Below are positions 8,564 to 17,455 of a stretch of 24,703 nt of DNA, in pieces. The DNA comes from Chara braunii (taxonomy: Eukaryota; Streptophyta; Charophyceae; Charales; Characeae): positions 320,050 through 344,752 of the forward strand of contig BFEA01000050.1 in assembly GCA_003427395.1 (NCBI GenBank), in the 5' to 3' direction. Numbering within the stretch: position 1 is the stretch's first letter; each line of letters begins with the position of its first letter. A program made the translations under genes and the position numbers. The notes under the pieces were generated by a model, which saw only the letters and a list, made by a program, of their open reading frames with translations, was not told where the DNA came from and did no database searches.

Positions 8564-9977
8564 TTAAGTGTTTCCTGAGCTGGAGCTCGTAGAGGCCCCA
8601 GACTGAGAAGAAGGAAACCCACCCTTAGGAGGGATCTTCGTTCTTCCATCCGTAGAGGGGGTTTGAGCACCACCCAACATAGCCTCTAAGTCTAAGGCCT
8701 TCTTACTGAATGTCTCAAAAGTGTGATAGTCTAGTCGAGCCTCGTTGGCTAATAAGTTCTCAATGTCTGTGGGGAGACATCTCAAGAACATGGTCAACAA
8801 GACCTGTGGATTGTACTCCACTCCTGGGACGACAATGAGACGCTCTACGGTCGTGGTGAGCTCTCGCACTGACGTGTACTTCCTAGAGTCAAGTTTCAGG
8901 AGCACCTGCTGAGGGTTGTGCCATCGAGCCTCCACTAAATCCATAAAGCTTTCTAGGGTGTGGGTCTGCGCCCAATCACCCATGTTCCTTCCGAACCCCT
9001 TTGAAGCAACCAATCCATTTAACCAGCGAGCTGCTGAACCCTCTAAGTAGGATGCAGCAGTAATCACCTCCTCCTCTACCAACGTCCTCTTTGCCCTCAC
9101 CCACACTGGCGTCGTTCTCAACCACGTGTCGAGAGCCTCATCCTTCTTGTCTCCTGAGAAGGTTGGAGGTGGTTTCAGAGGGGTCTTGGGGTACCAAGGC
9201 AATTGCTGTCCCGCTAGCGAGACAGGTGGCGACTGTGGTGTAGCTCCAGTCGCCAGACCAGAAGATGAAGAAGCAACAGTCTGTGATAGAGCTGCTGCTG
9301 ATGTACCGCTTGGTTGCTGTCCAGACTGAGCAGCATAGGGGCCTGTTATCACTGATAATGAAAGCGATGGCTTAGCTGCTGTTCGGGTCCCCGGCCTTTG
9401 TAGGGCCTGCAGGATCTGATCCAGGGTGTCCTGCAGGGCGTCCATTTTGCTCTCCATGTACGCCTGCATGGACAGGAGGCTCGCCTTCAAAATCTTTCCT
9501 ATAGAGTTAAGGGTCGTGTCTAGGTCTGCCTCCCTACTCTCTCGTCTGGCTCTTCTCTCACTAATTTCTTTTTCTTTCTTAGTAGCTTGTTTGAGTTCCT
9601 CCTCTAACCTCAGGCGGATTCTCTCGACCTGCTGAAGCTCCATCTGCTCCCTTAGAAGATGAGGCGGCAGGCTGGACTGCACACCCGCCATCTGACTAGC
9701 GTCGACACCTGATGTGTTGGAGACTGACTGCGAGCTGGTCGAGTCGGACGGCATGCCCTGACCAGAGGTTGATGTAGACGATGCTGAAGCGGTAGCCATT
9801 GCTACCGCGCTAGCTGCTGCTGCTTCCCTTGCAGCCTCAAGACTACGGGCCCTAGCTTCGGCCCTTAGTCTTCTCTCTTCTCCTGGTTGTAGGGCCTGGA
9901 ACAGGAATTCTAAGCGATGATAGCCTTGTTAACCTCCTAGCGTCAGCTATACCTTCATCCCCGGCTGATCCACTCAT
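8564..9977 (-). CDS. gag protein with coiled coil; N-terminal frameshift
   Basis: The main frame (9799 down to 8564) has an ATG and 411 residues: a Ser/Thr/Gln-rich N-terminus, a charged coiled coil at about 48-90 (LRLEEELKQATKKEKEISER), a second short helix (MDALQDTLDQILQALQ), and the capsid-like retrotransposon-gag region at about 200-330 (TWLRTTPVWV, AARWLNGL). The same frame is open upstream of 9799 to about 9935 and encodes more charged helix (EERRLRAEARARSLEAARE). A better start is the ATG at 9977-9975 (MSGSAGDEGIADARRL), which needs one frame change around 9920-9935. Confidence 0.85.
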
Positions 9978-11134
9978 CGGCTAGGCAGACACTGTCTGCA
10001 TCTGGAACCTACCGCAGCATGCGTCTGACTGGTGCTAAAAATAAATAAACAAATATACCTCTATCCTGTTTAGTTCTGAACAGAAGCTTTGAGAAGAACT
10101 GACTATGGTAGATTACAGTCCTACTCTAGGCTGTCTGTTAGGTGTCAGCAGTCGGTCAACCAACTAATCCAAATAAAAATAGACTACTGTGTGCAGATGT
10201 ATGCACAATGGGTATGATAGTGATGCACAATAGAGTTCACAATCCCCTTCCCCTGTACCCAACGTACCTATGAGCACCATCAAGCGGCAGTGTCTAAGGT
10301 GTGCAACCATGGCCCACCCCTGTGCCCAAGAAGTATGCTTATGACCAGTCCTGCCCTTTGTTTACCCTTGCGTGCAACGAGCCTTACGTTTGACTGATAT
10401 GGCTGATCAAGAGGCAATTTAAGGACAGCCCCCGAGAGTCCTCAGGAATTCTTTAACGTCGCAATCAGGACGACGATCACAGCCAGTGGAGAGTTCAGAC
10501 CCCAACCAGAAATGTTTATAGACGGTCTGGGAGCGTCTACGTAGGACTGGTCAGTCCGCACACCCCTTCTATCAGCGCAGCAAAGAGCCTTAATGGACAA
10601 AACAGCATGGCCTGCGTGTACTACTCCCATGGGTTGGCATGGTGACTGTGACCCGTGCTTCGACCAGGGCTCTTCAGAGGCACCGCCCTCTCCTGCCAGA
10701 TGCGCCACCGGGAAGAATGTCGTCTCTCAAGATAGAGCGCACACGACTCCTCACCAAAGAGCGGACACTCAAGTTGGACTCACTTCCTCACGGTAAGAAG
10801 AGATTGAGAGGGTAGATAAGGAATGGGAACAACATACCTGGAGATAGCTGCCCCCAACCACAGATCTCTCACCAATTGGGCCGACGTGCATTTCGATGAT
10901 CGGTCAATAGCCTCGGTACCACCCACAACGCAATGCAGTGTCACCTCAGCCAAAATGCCACGTCAGCATACTCTCATCATCATGCATACACCCTCTGTCG
11001 CCACAGCCTTCCAGCGGCCGGCCTCTCCACCTAGGCCCCGCTAATCAACCAGCGCCGAAGTATCCTTACCGCACATGAATCATCATCAGCGCACCAAGTA
11101 ACAATGTCGCCGGTGCCAGGTAAGCGGCGATCAC
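9978..11134 (-). other. Chromovirus untranslated leader
   Basis: About 1.15 kb lies between the primer-binding site and gag. No coding domain is recognised on either strand. Such a leader would normally hold dimerisation and packaging signals, which cannot be recognised by eye. Confidence 0.7.
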
Positions 11135-11152
11135 GAACCAACTCCGATACCA
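11135..11152 (-). promoter_or_regulatory. Primer-binding site, initiator-Met tRNA type
   Basis: Three bases inside the 5' LTR the minus strand reads TGGTATCGGAGTTGGTTC. Plant elements primed by initiator methionine tRNA start TGGTATCAGAGC, so the first ten bases agree except for one. The later positions diverge more. Confidence 0.8.
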
Positions 11153-11155
11153 AAT

Positions 11156-12257
11156 TGCAAGGAATATGAGTGTGAACGATATACAGAAAACCAAGTTGCG
11201 AAATCACACAGGTGTCAAGGTAGTCGTATCCCAGCAGAGAGTACAAAATGCACCGAGAAACCATCCATAGAGAGCAATACAATGAAGTAATGAGCCAATG
11301 TTCGAGCCCGTAGGCCACACCAACACAGTATCCAAAGTCTCTCCTCTCTGTCTGGCGCCCAGCGCCCAACCCTACTCTGCCCGACTATCCTACCTACAGC
11401 TGGTTCACGCAACAGGCTCACTTTGACTGTCGAAGACCAATGTACATGACTGTCAACTCCATAGCCGATCTCTCTTCATGCACCAGGTACGTATCTCGTC
11501 ACCCTCAATCAGACCTTGATTACCCCACACAGCGCCCCCTTCCCTGAAGACCACCAGATCATCCGCTGTACCCCCTGGCGCCCAGCAGCCCGGCTATGGC
11601 CGCCTGCGCCCAACTGCCCTGCAGCGCCCCTCTTCACCACTATGCGCCCCGTCAGCGCCTTTGGCAGCAGTGCAGCATCAAGCGAGAGCGCAGCAGCACT
11701 TCCGCATTGCCAGCACTGGCCAGAATGCCTGGCCTGGGNTGCCTNACTCCTTTTGTGGAAGTGGCAGCCTCCTGGATGCTGCGTGTGGCCTGGCTGGAAG
11801 CTTCCAGTAGCTTCCGGTTGGGCCTCAGACCCTGCGCCCAGGCTCAAGACTACAGTTGAGGGCCTGGACCCATTACAGTTGGGCACGGCCTGAGTCTCCG
11901 GACTTGGGCTGTTTGCTGCATCTGTGCAGGGCTCCCAGGCAGGTGCGTCGGCAGTACTGCTTTTGCAAAGGCCGATGGCCTGCTTCCCAATGTATCGGCG
12001 CTGCTTTGTGTGTGTGTGCCCAGGCGCAACTGTCAAGGCCTGGGCCAACTGTATGACACAGCTTTGTGAGGCACACGCGTCTACCCAACCAACTGGCGAG
12101 CTGCAAGAGCCTAAATACCCACATATGGAAATGTCAAATTTTGCCTCTGACGAATATTCGGGCCCGCCTTCACTTAGGGTGGGCACTCGGATTGCTAGGG
12201 GCCTTAGCCCAGATCATGTGATGTCTGATAGGGCCCCTTGAGGGCTTGTTCCTCACA
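11156..12257 (-). repeat. 5' LTR of the chromovirus
   Basis: This 1102-bp copy begins (element orientation) TGTGAGG and ends CCTTGCA. Two undetermined bases (11739 and 11745) fall where the other LTR has A and C. The transcription start and polyadenylation site should be inside but I cannot place them. Confidence 0.9.
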
Positions 12258-12705
12258 ATCATTAAGAGAACAGACAATACGGCAATCAGAAATGAAATGA
12301 ACGGAAGAATGAAGATGAAGGACGGATACAAAGACTAAGTATAAGCTGAAGATCTGACGTGAAATGAACAGGAGTATGAAGGCCTGAGGAGAATTGCACA
12401 GGAGCATACCTTCCCTTTTACTCTGCCTCCTGAAATAACATGCAAGTGGGCCGTGAAGGCACCCGGGGATGTGGGCAGCTGCCGGTCAACCACAATCAAT
12501 GTGGGCAGCTTTGTACGTAAGAGGCACAGTAAAAGGGGAGCTGCAAGCCCCCCAAGGACAACCAATAAACTGTCTAATTATAAAATTGCTTTAATCTGTT
12601 GGACTGTCTCATCTCAAATGATCTTGTTGTCTGCAATAGGACAAAGATTGCTTTGATTCTGAATCTATTCATCTGGGTGGAATTGGGGCTGTTGTGGGGA
12701 AAATC

Positions 12706-12780
<75 letters not shown>
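12258..12780 (+). repeat. Tandem repeat unit 1, remainder
   Basis: It continues the unit begun at 3882. Shared blocks with units 2 and 3 are ATTAAGAGAACAGACAA, AAGATCTGA, TTACTCTGCCTCCT, GGGGATGTGGGCAGCTG, GAGGCACAGTAAAA, TCATCTGGGTGGAA and GGGGCTGTTGTGGGG, in the same order, ending in (CA)n. On the minus strand a block of about 40 residues is shared by all three units (see findings). Here that frame has one TGA. Confidence 0.85.
12711..12780. repeat. (CA)35 microsatellite
   Basis: Thirty-five perfect CA dinucleotides at the end of repeat unit 1. Reading frames of Thr-His or Val-Cys repeats are artefacts. Confidence 0.97.
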
Positions 12781-12781
<1 letters not shown>

Positions 12782-12914
12782 CTGCGCCACACCATTCGAT
12801 GCAGCAACTGCGACTGCAAAAATTGGATGCGGTGCTTCCACAGCCCACACCGGAACCGGTCCTGTCTGGTCTGTAGGGGTGGCCACTTATCATAGGCAAT
12901 AGCTGCTCCTCGAC
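12781..12914 (+). pseudogene. Duplicated RING tail, copy B
   Basis: It matches 3727-3860 and encodes the same WMRCFHSPHRNRSC and CLVCRGG segment up to a TAG at about 12893. Pro of CPVC is replaced by Leu (CLVC). It begins exactly where the (CA)n ends and lacks the front of the module, so it cannot be a working RING domain. Confidence 0.75.
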
Positions 12915-13154
12915 TCGAAATCTTATGCAACCCAAACACTAACTGACCTCATGTGCCATTCTAGAGTAGTCTGCTCTAGCGGTGAGTACTAAGAATTCTG
13001 CGAAGTCCGTCATATACCTCTGCCCTGCCCTTTGCATGTCATACTGTATCCTTCACATATTTCTCTCCTGCCCTTTGCACTCCATTTCGCACCACCTCAC
13101 ACTCCTATAGAACTCCGCCTTCTATCCCTTTCCCTCCACCCTCCCCGTATGTGG
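12915..13154. other. Unassigned spacer
   Basis: Pyrimidine-rich sequence with a short internal repetition of CCTGCCCTTTGCA-type blocks at about 13024 and 13068. No gene seen. Confidence 0.5.
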
Positions 13155-13156
13155 TA

Positions 13157-13267
13157 CTACAGTCTTCCCCCGAATACAACGTACGGTCATTATAGCTGAA
13201 TTTAGACGGAAAGATACACCAAATTCAGCTATAATGACCGTACGTTGTATTCGGGGGAAGACTGTAG
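13157..13267. mobile_element. Palindromic MITE with TA target duplication
   Basis: Two perfect 47-bp inverted arms (13157-13203 and 13221-13267) beginning CTACAGTCTTCCCCCGAATA flank a 17-bp loop. TA lies directly outside both ends (13155-13156 and 13268-13269), as expected for the Tc1/mariner-pogo superfamily. It has no coding capacity, so it must have depended on a transposase elsewhere. It sits at the head of repeat unit 2. Confidence 0.88.
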
Positions 13268-13269
13268 TA

Positions 13270-13770
13270 AATACATAGGAAATGAGCATCATTAAGAGAA
13301 CAGACAAAGTATAAGCTGAAGATCTGAAATGAAATGAACAGGAGTATGAAGACGAACGACAGACGCAAGACTAAGTATAAACTGAAGATCTGAAGTGAAA
13401 TGAACAGGAGTATGAAGATCTGCAGTGAAATGCACAGGAGCATACCTTCCCCTTTACTCTGCCTCCTGTTATAACATGCAAGTGGGCCGTTAAGGCACAC
13501 GGGGATGTGGGCAGCTGCCGCTAAACCACCATCAACGTGGGCAGTCCGGTGCCTGCGAGGCATAGTAAAAGAGGAGCTGTTGCCCCAAAGAAACCCCAGC
13601 TAAACACAGTTCTAAACGGTTCTATTGTGATTCATGTTGCTTGCTAAAGAGGTGAAATTCTTTAATTGTTGAGCTGGCTCAACTCGAATCCACTCATCTG
13701 GGTCGAATAGGGGTTGTTGTGGTGCAAAATTTTTAAAACACACACACAGACACAGACACAGACAAACACA
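13270..13770 (+). repeat. Tandem repeat unit 2
   Basis: It starts AATACATAGGAAATGAGCAT, contains an internal partial duplication of the CTGAAGATCTGAAGTGAAATG part (three copies at 13315-13435), then the common GGGGATGTGGGCAGCTGCCG core, and ends with a short impure (CA)n. The minus-strand frame common to the family is open in this unit. Confidence 0.85.
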
Positions 13771-14215
13771 CTAGTAAATGCATACGAATGAGCGTCATTA
13801 AGAGAAGAGACAAAACATAAGCTGAACATTTGAAGAAACATAAATAGGAGTAAACCTCCCCCCTTACTCTGCCTCCTTTCATAACGTGCAAGTGTTCCAT
13901 CAAGGTACACGGGGATGTGGGCAGCTGGCACAAAGCCACAGTCAACGTGGCCAGCCTTGTACGTGAGAGGCACAGTAAAAAGGGAGCTGCAAGAACAAAT
14001 AAAAGGGTTACCCCAAAAAAAGCAAAGTAAAGGTAGTTAAGAAAGGGATATAGTGGAACTATTGTGCCCCATGTTGCTTGCTGTAGAGGTTAAAACTGTT
14101 TCATTGTTGCATTCGCTCATCTCAAGTGTGCTTCATTGTCTGCAATAGAGGTAAAGCTGCTTTGATTTTGTCTGGGTGGAACAGGGGCTGTTGTGGGGAG
14201 CACACACGTGTGACA
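13771..14215 (+). repeat. Tandem repeat unit 3
   Basis: It starts CTAGTAAATGCATACGAATG and keeps the same block order, ending at GGGGCTGTTGTGGGG followed by CA-rich sequence. It is more diverged in the first 100 bp. The family minus-strand frame is open here too. Confidence 0.8.
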
Positions 14216-14247
14216 GTCTACAAGACAGGCACACATACACAGACACA

Positions 14248-14270
14248 CCCACCCACCCACCCACCCACCC
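14248..14270 (-). other. G-quadruplex-prone (GGGT)n motif
   Basis: Six CCC runs separated by single A bases give six GGG runs with one-base loops on the minus strand, a classic parallel G-quadruplex pattern. Confidence 0.75.
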
Positions 14271-14379
14271 ACAAACGTGGCCAACCTTGCATTTCTTATT
14301 ATATTGCCTATCTTAACTTTTTCGTTCTGGATGGCTTGTGATGATTTGTGAAGGGAGTGAGAGAGAGAATCTGGGGTCT

Positions 14380-14387
<8 letters not shown>

Positions 14388-14434
<47 letters not shown>

Positions 14435-14475
14435 ACGCACACCCACGCACGCACACGAAGGCACGCACGCACACG

Positions 14476-14518
<43 letters not shown>

Positions 14519-14549
14519 ACACACGCACACACACGCACGCACACACGCG

Positions 14550-14611
<62 letters not shown>
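14388..14611. repeat. Long interrupted (CA)n/(CACG)n tract
   Basis: About 220 bases of CA repeats, pure at 14388-14432 and 14552-14611, with CG-containing variants between. Both strands give long spurious frames. Confidence 0.95.
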
Positions 14612-14612
<1 letters not shown>

Positions 14613-14860
14613 CAGTCTGACGAAACAGTCTGGCACAGTCATGCTTTTTTTGAGTGTATAGAGAATATGACAACACACACACACTTCCAGCATAAAATTA
14701 TAGGTCTCATTGGGTCTGACTATAAGCAATGTGGCTCTCTCTGGCCCTGATACCGGAGTTGCACTGAATGCTTTGTGTTCACTCACTCGATGAGTCCGTC
14801 GTTCATGTCCGTACAGGCCCAGTGCTGTAGAAATTGCTGAATGACCAACGTTTACACACT

Positions 14861-14943
14861 GAAGATGGTTTGCACAATGAAGTAGACAAAATCCGGACGG
14901 ATAATTAAGATGGTTGCACAGTGAAGTAGACAAAATCCGGATG
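14861..14943. repeat. Two-copy tandem repeat, about 40-45 bp
   Basis: The block GAAGTAGACAAAATCCGGA, preceded by AAGATGGTT(T)GCACA, occurs twice in a row. A weaker third trace (AAGTAGACAAAAACC) follows at 14994. Confidence 0.8.
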
Positions 14944-15001
14944 TTTGTTCCGTCAACTGACTCGAACCTCCTCCAGATTATTATGTAAGATAAAAGTAGA
15001 C

Positions 15002-15120
15002 AAAAACCTGAGTGTGTCTGCACCATCAAGTCTCACTCAAACCTCAGTGTGTGCTGCACCATCGAGTCGCTCAAACACCTCAGTGTCTGCTGCACCGTCA
15101 AGTCTCACTCGAACCTTCTT
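15002..15120. repeat. Three-copy tandem repeat, about 38-42 bp
   Basis: Units contain CTCAGTGTGTGCTGCACCAT followed by a CGAGTCTCACTCAAAC-like part. The copies differ by small indels. Confidence 0.8.
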
Positions 15121-16199
15121 TCGATGACAAGATGAAGTAGAGACTAAGAGCTCAATGTCTGTCTTGCTAACTTCCTCCTCGGCAAAACGTGTGCCGTGTT
15201 TGAATTCTGTGGGGGGATCACCCTCTAAGCCGAAGTATTTCTTAGTGACCGGCCGATAGTGCTGGGTACAACGAGAGGAACGATTTGGATCATATCTGAT
15301 TGTTTCTTACCTCCTGAGCTTCCTGTTGCGTCGTCAATGGCCGTTGCATCATGTGCAACTGACATTCTTTTGTCCTCCCCCACTGTCCCGATGAGCACAA
15401 CTGGCTGCAGTCCACAAGATAACTCTGAATAAGGTCCACATACGATGAACAACAGACTCTCTTCGAGCACTATTATGACAATGACGCAACACCTCTGCCT
15501 CTTCCCTCCAGTGACTGCCGTATCGAGCGCACTTGTATGACGTCTACCTCAGCATGATCTCCAGGGCCTCTCTTAGTCCAAACACCACCCACTCTAAGGT
15601 ATAGTCTGCTTAGTGCTTTGTTCCACCGTTCACTATTTACCAGGTTAATTGATGAATAGTAGAATACTCACCGCTGCGCTTCTGGACCAAAAACTTGCCA
15701 ATCAGCTGCTCGGTTCCCCCAACTCGCCGTAGCCCCTTTTTCCGAGTAAATTTCATTAGCCGTTGAGTCGCGTCTTTCTTATCCGTGGCGAGCCTCTGAC
15801 ACCGTAACGTCGCTAAGCACTTTCCTCAAGCTTTCCTGATAGTGAAAACTTCAAAACTGTTTATTAACATGCGTGTGGAAGGCGCATGAGGGGCTCACAG
15901 GTATTGGCATGTGATGAGCGGTTGGCGGGAAAAAGAGTCTCTTGAGCAGTAGTGCGGGTGATGATGCTTCTCCTCTGCTCCCCATTGTTTCGCCTCAACC
16001 CCCCGTCCCTGCCCCACCGACCATATCTGCATGGATAGTCAGATCAAGATAGCCTCTTCAGAGACATCCGTAGTCGCTCTGCAGAGATCGGTGCCGTGTC
16101 AACGACTTGAAGTGCTGAAGGCAAGAATGAGGAAACACTTCGGCACCCGGCATCCTCCTTCCGGAGTCATGTGGGCTGCTGGAGGGTGTAGGAGTGAGT
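15121..16199. other. Stretch without a recognised feature
   Basis: No domain, RNA gene or repeat stands out. A minus-strand 81-residue frame near 15225-15470 has no recognisable motif. Confidence 0.5.
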
Positions 16200-16431
16200 A
16201 CTGAGTAGCACTGGGGGTGCCAGGAGCAGCCAGCCGCTAGGCTGTTTTCAGAAATTGGGAAGTCGGACAAGCGTTGCTGCTTTCCTTTCTGGGAAGGTGG
16301 TGGTCCTGGTAGAAGCCTCAAATTGTATAAGAGTGGGAGAGAATCTATATTACCTTTTTCTTTGGGGCTGCATAGGCGCAAAGTCACAGCAGGGGAATGC
16401 AGAAGGATGAAACCCATGGCTAGATTTAGTT

Positions 16432-16433
<2 letters not shown>

Positions 16434-16465
<32 letters not shown>

Positions 16466-16540
16466 TGTGGTCCGATGGACCACGGAGCAGATATTAGACT
16501 GATCAGAACAGATACTACACTTGATCTTAGCCAAAAGGCC
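16434..16540 (-). pseudogene. Retroposed U2 snRNA fragment with poly(A) tail
   Basis: The minus strand reads 79 nt of the U2 snRNA 5' half: GGCCTTTTGGCTAAGATCAA, the branchpoint-pairing region GTGTAGTATCTG, then the stem IIa and IIb segment ending GGACCACACTTT. It is joined directly to 28 A residues (T on the + strand, 16434-16461). The first 11 or so U2 bases and everything from the Sm site onward are missing. GTTGG on the + strand flanks both sides (16429-16433, 16541-16545), a 5-bp target duplication. This is a reverse-transcribed, truncated copy, not a functional U2 gene. Confidence 0.9.
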
Positions 16541-17192
16541 GTTGGGTCTTTAGGCCTGGCAAATTTGCACATTGTTGCAGTATTTTCAGAAAATTTCCCA
16601 GTCCTTCAGACTGCCAATAGATGTTGTTGAGTGGGCAGAGGACCTACTTTACCTTTTCCTTTGGGGCTAGATAGACCCGAATTCTCAGCCCGGGGATGCG
16701 CAAAATGATGGAACCCACGGGCTAAACTGGTTGGGTCTTTACTAGGCCTGGCGAATTTGCGGACAAGTCCCCATTGTTGCAATATTTTCAGAAATTGCCC
16801 ATCCTCCAAACTGCCAATCGATGCTGGTGAGTGGTAGAGGACCTACGTTACCTTTTTCTTTGGGGCTTCATAGACCCGAACTTGCAGCTTGGGGATGGGC
16901 AAAGGTGAGAGACCCATGGGCCGACCCACGGGCCCAACTAGTTGGGTCTTTAGGCCTGGCGAATTTGCAGATAAGTCCGTATGGTTGCAGTATGTTTTCA
17001 TTCCGTCCTGCAAACTGCTAAGAGATGTTGATGCTTTAAAATAATAAAATCCCAATATGACAGCTAGGGACTGCAGCCAGTCCCAAATTCTCAGCCCTGG
17101 GAGGCGCACAACGATGGAACCCACGGGCCCAACTGGTTGGGTCTTTCCTAGGCGTGGCAAATTTGCAGGTAAATCATAAATCCTCCTTCCTA

Positions 17193-17297
17193 CTTTCTTC
17201 CGCCGAATAGAATGTACGGTCACTATAGCTGTATTTGAGGTATCTTTCAGTCCAAATACAGTTGTAAGGACCGTATGTTGTATTCGGGGGAAGAAGG
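17193..17297. mobile_element. Second palindromic MITE, same family
   Basis: Arms of about 45 bp (CTTTCTTCCGCCGAATA against CCTTCTTCCCCCGAATA) are imperfect. TA flanks both ends (17191-17192, 17298-17299). The GTACGGTCACTATAGCTG core matches the element at 13157. It lies inside the last unit of the tandem array. Confidence 0.85.
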
Positions 17298-17412
17298 TAC
17301 TTCTGCAGACTGCCAATAGATGTTGGTGCTTTGAAATCCCGACTCGACAGAAGGGACTGCTGCTGACAATATTCTATCCAACCAACAACTATGCACGAAC
17401 GACGGGCATGCT

Positions 17413-17455
17413 TTGGCTCTGTATTTGAGGTATCTTTCTGTCCAAGTTCAGTTAA
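17413..17455. mobile_element. MITE remnant
   Basis: CTGTATTTGAGGTATCTTTC and the following GTCCAAGTTCAGTT match the centre of the MITE at 17193 almost exactly. The outer arms are too diverged to define ends. Confidence 0.5.

Larger units (their letters stand above)
3915..12257 (-). mobile_element. Ty3/gypsy chromovirus LTR retrotransposon, full length but mutated
   Basis: On the minus strand the order is 5' LTR (11156-12257), primer-binding site, long leader, gag, protease, RT, RNase H, integrase, chromodomain, polypurine tract and 3' LTR (3915-4987). Integrase after RNase H identifies Ty3/gypsy, and the C-terminal chromodomain-like segment places it with chromoviruses. Both LTRs begin TG and end CA. 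Flanks read ATCG on the left and ATCA on the right; comparison with uninterrupted repeat units supports a 4-bp target duplication with one later change. The coding region has several frameshifts and stops, so it is unlikely to move on its own. Confidence 0.92.
16200..17360. repeat. Diverged tandem array, units about 190-210 bp
   Basis: The landmark TTGGGTCTTT followed by AGGCCTGGC and AATTTGC recurs at 16542, 16731, 16942 and 17137. A second landmark TTACCTTTTTCTTTGGGGCT recurs at 16350, 16649 and 16848, and CTGCCAATAGATGTTG near the start of each unit. An older, partial copy lies at 16200-16433. Units 3 and 4 share a variant middle (GATGTTGATGCTTTAAAAT-type) in place of the second landmark. 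Function unknown; the minus strand has long but unnamed open frames. Confidence 0.8.

Noticed and set aside
14308-15029. Long Val/Cys- and Thr/His-rich reading frames
   Set aside because: These are translations of the (CA)n tract, open in several frames at once, with no unique sequence of protein type.
16430-16630. A + strand frame beginning with a run of phenylalanines
   Set aside because: It reads the reverse of the U2 poly(A) tail and is not a gene.
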